This document shows positions 17,224 to 23,822 of a stretch of 64,000 nt of DNA, one piece after another. The stretch spans positions 1 to 64,000 of the forward strand of contig NZ_DAHUXJ010000080.1 of assembly GCF_027307225.1 (NCBI RefSeq), written 5' to 3'. Each line of letters opens with the position of its first letter. Position 1 is the first letter of the stretch. The stretch is from Bradyrhizobium sp. GTDB lineage: Bacteria; Pseudomonadota; Alphaproteobacteria; Rhizobiales; Xanthobacteraceae. The notes below the pieces were generated by a model. The model did no database searches, had not been told where the DNA came from, and saw nothing but the letters and a program-made list of their open reading frames with translations. Both the position numbers and the translations under genes were made by a program.

Positions 17224-17396
17224 ACAAAAGGTCGGGAAAACCATCCCACGCCTCCCATCTCGGCGCAACACATTGACGGTGCTAATCGATTTGTCGGCAC
17301 ACCCCTCCCACACTGCCTCCCACGTGGGAGGGTTAACTCTCCCATTCGCGGCGCGCGGCGGGCGCGGAAGCGCGTGCGAAGCGGAGCAGGGCGAAG

Positions 17397-17753
17397 TCAT
17401 TGCTTCGCACCAATGGCGCTGATCTTCGACAATAAGAATGTCAGCGCGGCCGTCGGTGAGGCTGCTTGCCAGGCTGCCTCCAGTGCTTCGAGGCCGCCTC
17501 CGTTTGAAACCGCCTTTGCCGGCTTCGCCAATTTGATTCCAATCCACCAAGATACATCGGACTTAAACCTTTTCAGACCGATCTCCATGCGCACGCATCG
17601 CGAGAAAAGAATATTGGTGGCGCGCGGTTCTAGCGAACTGGCGCTCCAACTTACATAAGCGCTGTACAGATCCAGCACGCGTAACCGGGCTTTCGGATCT
17701 TTAACCGTGCATTGGTCTAAGAATCGTTTGACCTGATCAGCGACGTCGCTCAT
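17397..17753 (-). CDS. Stand-alone D5/P4-primase C-terminal domain protein
   Basis: About 118 residues from ATG 17753. The pattern VKRFLDQCTVKDPKARLRV, then LYSAYVSW and, 30 residues on, WWIGIKLA matches the winged-helix C-terminal domain of phage/plasmid D5-like helicase-primases. The primase and helicase domains are absent, and there is no room for them here. It is probably a detached DNA-binding domain, either a remnant or a small replication accessory. The start lies inside the preceding 29-codon frame. A longer N-terminal version starts at 17789 but lacks support. Confidence 0.5.
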   Translation of the reverse strand: MSDVADQVKRFLDQCTVKDPKARLRVLDLYSAYVSWSASSLEPRATNILFSRCVRMEIGLKRFKSDVSWWIGIKLAKPAKAVSNGGGLEALEAAWQAASPTAALTFLLSKISAIGAKQ

Positions 17754-17826
17754 CGCGCACCACCAGCATCTGAACGATCTCGCCTCCAACGAGGTAACGG
17801 GCTTTTGCGGAGATGATGTCGATCAT
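17737..17826 (-). CDS. 29-aa small protein between AlpA-like and primase-like genes
   Basis: ATG 17826 overlaps the TGA of the AlpA-like gene (ATGA), and its own stop lies inside the next gene's beginning. The peptide begins MIDIISAKARYLVGG and ends with several Arg. Overlap on both sides suggests translational coupling in an operon. The size makes it uncertain. Confidence 0.35.
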   Translation of the reverse strand: MIDIISAKARYLVGGEIVQMLVVRDERRR

Positions 17827-18059
17827 GAGACTCTCGCACTCAACTCGGCAGTCGTCCGCATCGGCGCCGATGTGATCGAAAGTGCAAACGTATCCAGCGC
17901 ATCCAGATCATAGATGACGCCGCGTCGGACCTTTCGAAAGATGGGGCCACCTCCGACACAGGCCAATTTGGCCAGCGTGCCCGGTGAGCGGCGAATGCCG
18001 TGCCGATCGAGAAGATATTGACTTGCCTCGCGGCGATTGAGCGGCCGAGAATTGTGCAT
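17823..18059 (-). CDS. AlpA/excisionase-type HTH protein
   Basis: A 78-residue protein from ATG 18059, preceded by GGAGGG. The core LNRREASQYLLDRHGIRRS, then GGGPIFRKVRRGVIYDLDALD is the AlpA/helix-turn-helix 17 pattern found in small regulators and excisionases of integrative elements. It lies directly upstream of a primase-like gene, as in P4-type satellites where AlpA-like proteins control integrase or replication genes. The longer start at 18095 adds a Pro/Gly-rich stretch without support. Confidence 0.75.
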   Translation of the reverse strand: MHNSRPLNRREASQYLLDRHGIRRSPGTLAKLACVGGGPIFRKVRRGVIYDLDALDTFALSITSAPMRTTAELSARVS

Positions 18060-18182
18060 TTGCTGAGTCCCTCCGTTCGGTCGAGACGGTCGCAAAGGAG
18101 AAATGACCGTCCAAAGCCGTTCAAATGGACTACAGCAATCGCGATATGATTCGCTTAGGCTTCAATTCAACAATATTGGTCT

Positions 18183-18791
18183 TTAATTAGTGCCTTGGGG
18201 GCGAGGGCGAACTGAAAGGCCTAATCGTCGTAGAGTTTCCATGGCGCCAAAAAGTGGTGCAAACGGCGAATCGAACCGTCCGGCCAACGACGATCTAGCG
18301 TGGAGCCCCATGAACAGCTCTACCTCAAATTTGAAAGATGCACGGTCCTTTAATTTCCGATATGCACGCTCGAGCGTTTCTCGCTTACTAAGGATTCCTC
18401 CTAATTTTCCATCGTCTGGGAACGCCCTTTTCGCCACGGCCGTAACGCTTAGTGCTGGGTCCAGCTTGATCAGTATCCCCATAAAAACCACGCGAAAATG
18501 GCTCGCACTCGTGGGTCGGCCAGGCGCTGTGTGCAGGCCCAACAGCGTTTTCAATTCCCGCGACATCAAGTCCTTCGTTTCTGATAATGACTGATCCAGT
18601 GTGAGACACCTCGCCTCATTGCGCGACTGCCCAAACGCCTTGTAGTAGGCGGCGTCAACGATTTGAGTGACCTCTCTCTCGAAACTGGTTGATCCAAGCG
18701 CCCGCATTGCATCCAAGAAGACAGGCTGGTCCGTCTGCTCGAAAGCAGTAAGCAAATCGCATCGAAGTCTCTCTGCAAGATCGGGGTCCAC
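18183..18791 (-). CDS. Hypothetical protein adjacent to integrase, 202 aa
   Basis: It starts 2 bp after the integrase stop on the same strand and is therefore probably co-transcribed with it. The protein is soluble and helical, with segments DAAYYKAFGQSRNEARC and VTAVAKRAFPDDGKLGGIL; the latter could be a HTH-like turn. No family is recognised. Base composition is less GC-rich than the chromosomal genes, consistent with acquired DNA. Confidence 0.6.
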   Translation of the reverse strand: MDPDLAERLRCDLLTAFEQTDQPVFLDAMRALGSTSFEREVTQIVDAAYYKAFGQSRNEARCLTLDQSLSETKDLMSRELKTLLGLHTAPGRPTSASHFRVVFMGILIKLDPALSVTAVAKRAFPDDGKLGGILSKRETLERAYRKLKDRASFKFEVELFMGLHARSSLAGRFDSPFAPLFGAMETLRRLGLSVRPRPQGTN

Positions 18792-18793
18792 AT

Positions 18794-20056
18794 TCAGCTC
18801 CGCGTCATTAAGCGATGGATTTTCCTGGAAACACGATCTGCCGCTGCGATCAGCACGGGGTCAACTTTGTGAATATACCCCTCGGTAACATCGCCGGCGA
18901 ATGAATGACCGAGCATGGCTTTGACCGTGACGCGCGTGTAGCCGAGATCATCTGCTTCCGATGCGAACGAGTGCCGGAAAGTGCCCGGCGAAACGCCGGC
19001 GAAGCTGCACCGTTCCACGATGCGATCCCAGCCACGATCTATGCCGCCGAATGCACCGGCCTCGCTTCGAACCGCAGGAAAAACGTACTCCGCGCCTTTT
19101 TTGCGCGGCAGATTGGCGAGCACGTCAAGCACAGGCTGGCCGATCGGCCGAACAGATTCGTCCTCTTTCGTGTCTTCGAAACGGAAACACCGCGACGAAG
19201 GGTCGACTTCGGTCCATTTGAGATTGATCGCTTCGCCTGGGCGGCAGCCCGTCAGCGCAAGGACGCGGATACAGCCGAGGACCTGCCAGGTCTCTCCATC
19301 GCTGTCCGCTGCAACCAAAGCCTTGCCGAGCTGACGCCACTCATCCGCTAGCAGGCGCCGCTTACGTCGCTTTCCCGCGGGCCGGCGAACGCCACGCATT
19401 GGATTATCGGGTCGGATGCCTTCATTCACCGCGAAGGTCAAAATCCCGCCTAGGAGGCCGGCTGTCCGGGCTGCGGTGCCAGCGCCTCCCTCGACGATGG
19501 CTTTGCCACGCTTGCCCGTTTTTATGACCGCCGCCGTCTTGCCGACACTGACGTCCTGGATGAACTTGTTGCAGTCCGCCGCGGAAAGATCGATCACTCG
19601 CTTTTTGCTAAGCAATGGCTTTACGTGCCGCTCGATGCGGCCCGCGTCGACATAGATAGTGCTCTCCTTTTTGGGCCGATTTCTCTTCCCGAGGATTAAG
19701 CCTGCCCGAGCAGCTTTTAGATATTTGTCGCAGAGCTCGCTCATGGTGATGGACCTGCGACGCGTGGCCCGCTCGGCGGCGGGATCTTCGCCCTTAACGA
19801 CCGCTCCAAGCGTGGAGATCGCCAGCTTGCGCGCCTCTTCGGTCGTCACCTTGCCATGATGCCCGATCGCCATACGCTTGCGGGCGCCGGCGCTGTTCCT
19901 GTAATCGGCGTAGTAGACCCGCTTTTCGTTCGGGAAGATGCGAACACCGAAGCCTGCTAGCTCGGAACACCAGATGAAATATGGCCGCGGGCGCCCGCGC
20001 TTATCGGTAACGGATTTGATCGGCGCTTCGACAACGCGCTTTGTCAGCTTGACCAA
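18794..20056 (-). CDS. int: Tyrosine-type site-specific integrase
   Basis: A 420-residue phage/island integrase that would recombine the 48-bp att sites in tRNA-Arg(CCG). The N-terminal ~100 residues form a DUF4102-type arm-binding domain (GFGVRIFPNEKRVYYADY), then a SAM-like core-binding domain (around MSELCDKYLKAARAG), and the C-terminal catalytic domain. Active-site candidates: Arg in TGCRPGEAINL, Lys in EDTKEDES, Arg in TFRHSFAS (the usual preceding His is not obvious), His in MLGHSF and the nucleophile Tyr in EGYIHK. The start is TTG at 20056. A GTGTCACCA motif lies directly in front of the start, suggesting self-control (inference). Confidence 0.93.
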   Translation of the reverse strand: MVKLTKRVVEAPIKSVTDKRGRPRPYFIWCSELAGFGVRIFPNEKRVYYADYRNSAGARKRMAIGHHGKVTTEEARKLAISTLGAVVKGEDPAAERATRRRSITMSELCDKYLKAARAGLILGKRNRPKKESTIYVDAGRIERHVKPLLSKKRVIDLSAADCNKFIQDVSVGKTAAVIKTGKRGKAIVEGGAGTAARTAGLLGGILTFAVNEGIRPDNPMRGVRRPAGKRRKRRLLADEWRQLGKALVAADSDGETWQVLGCIRVLALTGCRPGEAINLKWTEVDPSSRCFRFEDTKEDESVRPIGQPVLDVLANLPRKKGAEYVFPAVRSEAGAFGGIDRGWDRIVERCSFAGVSPGTFRHSFASEADDLGYTRVTVKAMLGHSFAGDVTEGYIHKVDPVLIAAADRVSRKIHRLMTRS

Positions 20057-20057
20057 G

Positions 20058-20077
20058 GTGTCACCAAAGAGTCACCA
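20058..20077. promoter_or_regulatory. Candidate integrase arm-type sites, right end
   Basis: GTGTCACCA at 20058-20066 and AGTCACCA at 20070-20077 echo the pair at 7268-7287; a further GTGTCACA lies at 20178-20185. They abut the integrase start codon, so bound integrase could also repress its own gene. Inference from sequence only. Confidence 0.5.
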
Positions 20078-20206
20078 CGGATGCGGAATGGATGGAAATT
20101 ACCGGAATTGACCATTGCCTTCGCAAAGGCCGATAATTCCCTCGTTTTCTTGCTATCGTCAATACCGGGAAAACAAGGTGTCACAAGAGAAAACGTCCGA
20201 GTGATA

Positions 20207-20254
20207 CCCTCCGAAGGCAAAGGTCACACGTTCGAATCGTGTCGGGTGCGCCAC
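20207..20254. repeat. attR: 48-bp duplication of tRNA-Arg 3' half
   Basis: Identical to 7175-7222, and it contains the anticodon-loop end, T-arm and CCA of tRNA-Arg(CCG) but no 5' half, so it is not a functional tRNA. It marks the right junction of the element, about 150 bp upstream of the integrase start. Confidence 0.95.
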
Positions 20255-20263
20255 TTCGGTACG

Positions 20264-20313
20264 GTCCGTTCCGGACACATGGATTAGGTTTCATTCCGGG
20301 GACATAGGTAACA
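20264..20313. mobile_element. Probable insertion-sequence end remnant
   Basis: Two direct copies of a TTCCGG(A/G)(C/G)ACAT(G/A)GG-like unit lie at 20269-20283 and 20294-20308. On the minus strand this reads GTTACCTATGTCCCCGGAA, a pattern resembling the ends of IS481-type elements. No transposase remains. It lies immediately outside attR. Confidence 0.4.
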
Positions 20314-20426
20314 CTTTCGGTCCGAAGGGATTTGCAGGGGGTTCGAGCCTGCAAGTTTCATCATCGAAGTAGCCGAGATCATAATCCACCAAGCTGACTA
20401 TTGGGAAGCAACACACGGAATTACCA

Positions 20427-20771
20427 ATGCAGGAAACTTCATCCGTCAGTTTTAGCGGCATATTTGCTTTGCGGGACGGCGTCAGTGAAGAAGAGTTCTT
20501 GCCACGATTGCACGTCTTCTTGCAGCATTTCATAGACATGGGATTTGCGACGGACTATCGCGTCATGCGCCGCGAAGCGCTAGAGGGTTTTGGCAAGACA
20601 CTACCGGCCTTCACGTATCGAAGTGAACTTATCTATCCAGACTTGGAGCGAGAGCATGCCGCGTATGAATACGTCAAACGACGTAGCGAGCAAGTACGCT
20701 CGCTGCACGTAACAATGAACTCACTGGTCAAACCCGACGCAGGCTTCTTTCTAGAGACGCAGATCGCATAG
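20427..20771 (+). CDS. Conserved-looking hypothetical protein, 114 aa
   Basis: A compact soluble protein (MQETSSVSFSGIFALRDG at the start, then LHVFLQHFIDMGFATDYRV). The length and the pattern of a ferredoxin-like fold (two strand-helix units ending with a stretch on HVTMNSLV) suggest a small alpha/beta protein, but no family is assigned with confidence. It lies just outside the right end of the integrated element and has no partner gene nearby. Confidence 0.55.
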   Translation: MQETSSVSFSGIFALRDGVSEEEFLPRLHVFLQHFIDMGFATDYRVMRREALEGFGKTLPAFTYRSELIYPDLEREHAAYEYVKRRSEQVRSLHVTMNSLVKPDAGFFLETQIA

Positions 20772-21123
20772 AACATGAAAGTCTGCCCCTCGTCCTTCGT
20801 GTCTTTCCCGGAGGCTACTCGGGATTTCCGCTATTGAGCACAACCGACCACCTATATCGGCATCTAAGAGGCGTAGTGCTGGATCGCAGAGCATCCCAGA
20901 ATTGCCAATTGTAGCGTATCGCAGGCTGCTGCATCATAGTGCCACGGCGAAAGAGTATTGCCCATCTTCATCGGCCTTGGCGCGCCATGAAGTCAACGGA
21001 CCTGGGCACACCAAAACCTGCCGTTTTTTGAGCTTTCAGCAGCGACGAGCGTGCGCAGGAGCACGCTTTTCGATAGAGCTCACTCCGCGGCTGCCACGAG
21101 CCGCAGGCCGATAGACGGTGATC
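20772..21123. other. 352 bp without a gene
   Basis: No frame with a plausible product, ribosome site or repeat is seen here. Composition is closer to accessory than to core DNA. It may be decayed sequence between the IS scar and the next gene. Confidence 0.4.
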
Positions 21124-21594
21124 CTACTTTCTCAAGCCGGCCGTCTCCAACAACTTCACCAGCCACCAGCGCCAGCGTGGCGCCTGATAGAAAAGGCTCA
21201 AGCCCGGCGAGGGGTCCCCATCGACCGTTTCAGAGAGTTGCCCGTCCGCCATGGATTGATCGACCGTTCCAACATGCTTGTCAGTTCTTGTACAGCGCCA
21301 ATTCAGCTCATTGCGCACAGCGCAATTGCTGAGTTTCGAGGGCGCGTCGTTGCCAATCCAGACGATGACGCGTTGCTGGTCGGGGAATGCCTTGTAGGTC
21401 TCGGTGGGTGAGGTCAGTTCATTCTTGAGACCGCAAGAACCGTCATCCTTGCGATCGGACGTGCAAAACATCCGGTAGACCGTCGCCTCACCCCTTAGGT
21501 GTTCATAAGCGGGCCATATGAAGAAAGCGGCCACGACGAGCACCATCCCGCCAGTGAGCCAGATTATAATTCTATCCCCGACCGCTTCCTTCAC
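21124..21594 (-). CDS. Hypothetical membrane-anchored protein, 156 aa
   Basis: One N-terminal hydrophobic segment (IIIWLTGGMVLVVAAFFIWP) is followed by a polar domain with four to five Cys residues (MFCTSDRKDDGSCGLKNE, NCAVRNELNWRCT), which could form disulfides in the periplasm. The ATG at 21594 is 18 bp from the start of the hairpin cluster at 21612. No known domain. Its neighbours give no functional hint. Confidence 0.55.
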   Translation of the reverse strand: MKEAVGDRIIIWLTGGMVLVVAAFFIWPAYEHLRGEATVYRMFCTSDRKDDGSCGLKNELTSPTETYKAFPDQQRVIVWIGNDAPSKLSNCAVRNELNWRCTRTDKHVGTVDQSMADGQLSETVDGDPSPGLSLFYQAPRWRWWLVKLLETAGLRK

Positions 21595-21611
21595 GGACAG
21601 TTACTCCGCAT

Positions 21612-21689
21612 CTAGTACCGCCGATCTGAAGTCCCTGCAACACAAGCGGCGAATTCGATCGGGGACTTCAGATCGATAAGCGGTACTAG
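21612..21689. repeat. CTAG-bordered hairpin, type B (copy 2)
   Basis: The arms CTAGTACCGCCGATCTGAAG and its complement, bounded by CTAG at both ends, differ from 2898-2976 at only a few bases. It is the first of four consecutive hairpins and begins 17 bp upstream of the start codon of the 21124-21594 gene. Confidence 0.88.
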
Positions 21690-21706
21690 AATCAATTAGT
21701 TTGTGA

Positions 21707-21780
21707 GTAGCCCATGACTTTCCGAAGCTCGTGAAGGTGGGTGCTGCGATGGAGCACGAACTTCGGAAAATGGGCACTAG
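21707..21780. repeat. GTAG/CTAG-bordered hairpin, type C (copy 2)
   Basis: Nearly identical to 2994-3067, including the linker that joins it to the preceding type B hairpin. Its closing CTAG (21777-21780) is also the opening CTAG of the following type A hairpin. Confidence 0.87.
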
Positions 21781-21849
21781 ACCTCCGATTCCGAAGCTCG
21801 CAAGCTATTGCGGTCTCCGATGCGAACTTCGGAATCAAAGGAGCTCTAG
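21777..21849. repeat. CTAG-bordered hairpin, type A (copy 2)
   Basis: Close to the reverse complement of 858-932, and in the same orientation as 50994-51072, ending AAAGGAGCTCTAG. It shares its left CTAG with the type C hairpin. Confidence 0.86.
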
Positions 21850-21865
21850 CAACTTATTGTCTTGA

Positions 21866-21936
21866 GTAGCGGCTTTGAATTTGAAGTTCCTATAACGAAC
21901 TCACGGCGAAACTGATAGGAACTTCAAATTCGCCGC
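21866..21936. repeat. GTAG-started hairpin, type D
   Basis: The arms GCGGC(TTT)GAATTTGAAGTTCCTAT and the complementary ATAGGAACTTCAAATTC-GCCGC enclose about 21 nt. It follows type A through an AT-rich linker ending TTGAGTAG, like the linker before type C. The right border lacks a clear CTAG. Confidence 0.75.
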
Positions 21937-22121
21937 GCTTGCCGGCCTTTGAGAATAAAGACGCCATCCGGACGCCCAAATCAATAACGCCATCCCGGCC
22001 GCCTGAACCAGCGCTTGACCGAGCCTTGCGGAACTCGACTTCCCTGCCTCGACGGTCACAGTCAGTGCGCAATGCTCGCCGAACCAGCGAGCATGCGTGT
22101 CGCATTTTTCGATAGGTCGTT

Positions 22122-22379
22122 TTGCAATGGGATTCTCTGGTGATCGTCAGCCTCTCACTCGGTGGCTGCTCAAATCCTGGCGCATCATTGATGGATGCCC
22201 GGGCGGAGGCCAGCTCGCCGGCGAAAGAAGGTGCTTACCTCCCGGTCGGCGTTACGCCGCCACCGCGCGATCAGCCAACCATGACAGCTGACGAACAGGC
22301 CAGATTGAGAAGCGAACTGACGACAGCCGGAGTCCGCCAAGCGCTCGCTGTCAAAGCCAGGGACAAGAACGACAAATAG
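22122..22379 (+). CDS. Small putative lipoprotein, 85 aa
   Basis: A short hydrophobic leader ends in the lipobox-like LSLGGC, so the mature protein would begin with a lipid-modified Cys and continue with a charged, Lys/Glu-rich tail. The frame opens with TTG 22122 after an in-frame stop; GTG 22140 is an alternative. The leader is short and lacks basic residues, so the true N-terminus may have been lost by a frameshift. Function unknown. Confidence 0.5.
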   Translation: MQWDSLVIVSLSLGGCSNPGASLMDARAEASSPAKEGAYLPVGVTPPPRDQPTMTADEQARLRSELTTAGVRQALAVKARDKNDK

Positions 22380-22598
22380 GGCAACCCCGGCATTCAGGTA
22401 ACGGTTTTTACCCGGCAGCCATGGAGGCCGTCGTCTCATGCGCTGAATGTCCGGAGGGCCAGCTCCAGGTTGGGTCAATTTCCCGCGAAATCACAGGACC
22501 TTCTCCAGGCGACGCCAGTTATTGAGCTTGTGCATGTCGCTCGCGACGGTAGGCTGCAACCTGAAATGAGTGGCGAGGCCGATCGAAAGGGCGGTGTC

Positions 22599-23822
22599 AT
22601 GAAGCTCGCAAGCGTGGCAGGGGTCATCGGTTTCGTCATGGTCCTTGCGGCGATCGATGCACCAGCTTCAGCCCAGACGAAGCAGGGCGCGCCGGCACCT
22701 CCGGCCGTCGGTGTGCTTGAGGCGGCCAAACGTCCGATCACCGAAATCAACGAATTTCTGGGAAGAATAGAGGCCGTCAACCGCGTCGCCGTCGTTGCCC
22801 GCGTCACCGCATTTCTTGAGAAGCGGCTGTTCACCGAAGGCTCGGAACTGAAGACCGGCGACTTGCTTTATCAGCTGGAGCGCGGTCCGTTCGAGGCCGA
22901 CCTCAATTCCAAGCAGGCGCAGGTCGCACAGTTGCAGGCGACGCTGGATAACGCCAAGCTGACAACCAACCGTGCCAAAACCCTGCTCAGCGGACCCGCG
23001 GGTCAACAGTCGACCTATGACACCGCGCTTGCAAACCAGCGAAGCCTCGAGGCGCAGGTTCAGGCCGCGCAGGCGCAGGTCGATCTGTCCAAGATCAATG
23101 TCGATTATACCGAGATTCATTCGCCAATCGACGGCCGGATCGGTCGTACGGCGGTCACTGAGGGCAATGTCGTCTCGCCAAGTTCCGGCACGCTCACGAC
23201 GATCGTCAGCCAGGACCCGATGTATGTCACGTTCCCGGTCCCGGTTCGCGAGGCGCTGGGCCTTCGCGATCGCTATGCACCGCGCGGCGGCTTCAACGCC
23301 GTCGTCATCCGGATTCGTCTGCCGGACGGCCGATCCTACGGCCAGGTCGGTCACCTGAATTTCGTCAATAACACCATCGACCAAGGCACCGACACGATCT
23401 CGCTCCGCGCCTCCATTCCAAATCCGAAAATTGCCGGAGGAGTCCGCGAACTTACCGACAATGAGTTCGTCACCGTTGCTCTTGAAGGCGTACAGCCGGT
23501 CGAGGTGATCGCCATCCCCCGCTCCGCCGTGCTGTCCGACCAGCAGGGCGACTATGTCTTCGTGCTCGGCGCCGACAACAAGGCGGAGCAGCGGCGGATC
23601 AAGCTCGGACAATCGACTTCCACGGTTGCTTCGGTGACGAGCGGGCTTTCAGCGGGAGAGAAGGTCATCGTCGAGGGAATGCAGCGGGTGCGGCCTGGCC
23701 AGGCGGTTGCTCCCGGCGCTGCCAGCGCAATGATCAAGTCCAGCATGAACGGCACGACAGAGGGTGGTCCGTCGGATAATTCAGGCGGGATCGGTCCGAA
23801 GCCAGCGGGCAATTCTCCATGA
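22599..23822 (+). CDS. RND efflux periplasmic adaptor (membrane fusion protein)
   Basis: A 407-residue HlyD/AcrA-type adaptor that would link the inner-membrane pump to an outer-membrane channel. It has a signal peptide ([15 protein letters not shown]), the split lipoyl/barrel-sandwich region ([33 protein letters not shown]), an alpha-hairpin with [12 protein letters not shown], and a beta-barrel. The start at 22599 follows AAAGGGCGG and begins the signal peptide; upstream in-frame starts add a polar stretch. Its stop overlaps the pump gene start as ATGA, so the two are coupled. Confidence 0.93.
   Translation: MKLASVAGVIGFVMVLAAIDAPASAQTKQGAPAPPAVGVLEAAKRPITEINEFLGRIEAVNRVAVVARVTAFLEKRLFTEGSELKTGDLLYQLERGPFEADLNSKQAQVAQLQATLDNAKLTTNRAKTLLSGPAGQQSTYDTALANQRSLEAQVQAAQAQVDLSKINVDYTEIHSPIDGRIGRTAVTEGNVVSPSSGTLTTIVSQDPMYVTFPVPVREALGLRDRYAPRGGFNAVVIRIRLPDGRSYGQVGHLNFVNNTIDQGTDTISLRASIPNPKIAGGVRELTDNEFVTVALEGVQPVEVIAIPRSAVLSDQQGDYVFVLGADNKAEQRRIKLGQSTSTVASVTSGLSAGEKVIVEGMQRVRPGQAVAPGAASAMIKSSMNGTTEGGPSDNSGGIGPKPAGNSP

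Larger units (their letters stand above)
17021..17396. other. Motif-rich non-coding region, possible replication or control locus of the element
   Basis: Five copies of GGGAGGGT(T) or its complement lie at 17049, 17059, 17084, 17147 and 17326, plus partial copies such as CCTCCCA near 17303 and 17316. The two at 17059 and 17084 form a 14-bp inverted repeat. An alternating purine-pyrimidine tract lies at 17180-17223. A long open frame crosses the region but has a Cys/Arg-rich nonsense composition. It separates the primase-like gene from the tail remnant. Confidence 0.5.

Noticed and set aside
16678..17550. 290-codon minus frame across the motif-rich region
   Set aside because: Cys/Arg-rich nonsense through the repeat region and overlaps the better-supported primase-type and tail-remnant frames.
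20207..20254. Second tRNA-Arg gene
   Set aside because: Only the 3' half is present; it is the att duplication.
21866..21936. FRT-like arms GAAGTTCCTAT...ATAGGAACTTC suggesting an engineered scar
   Set aside because: The spacer is 21 nt instead of 12 between these arms, the stem extends beyond FRT, and it sits inside a natural hairpin cluster; similarity is coincidental.
21890..22105. 71-codon minus frame
   Set aside because: Runs through the type D hairpin, no ribosome site and no recognisable product.
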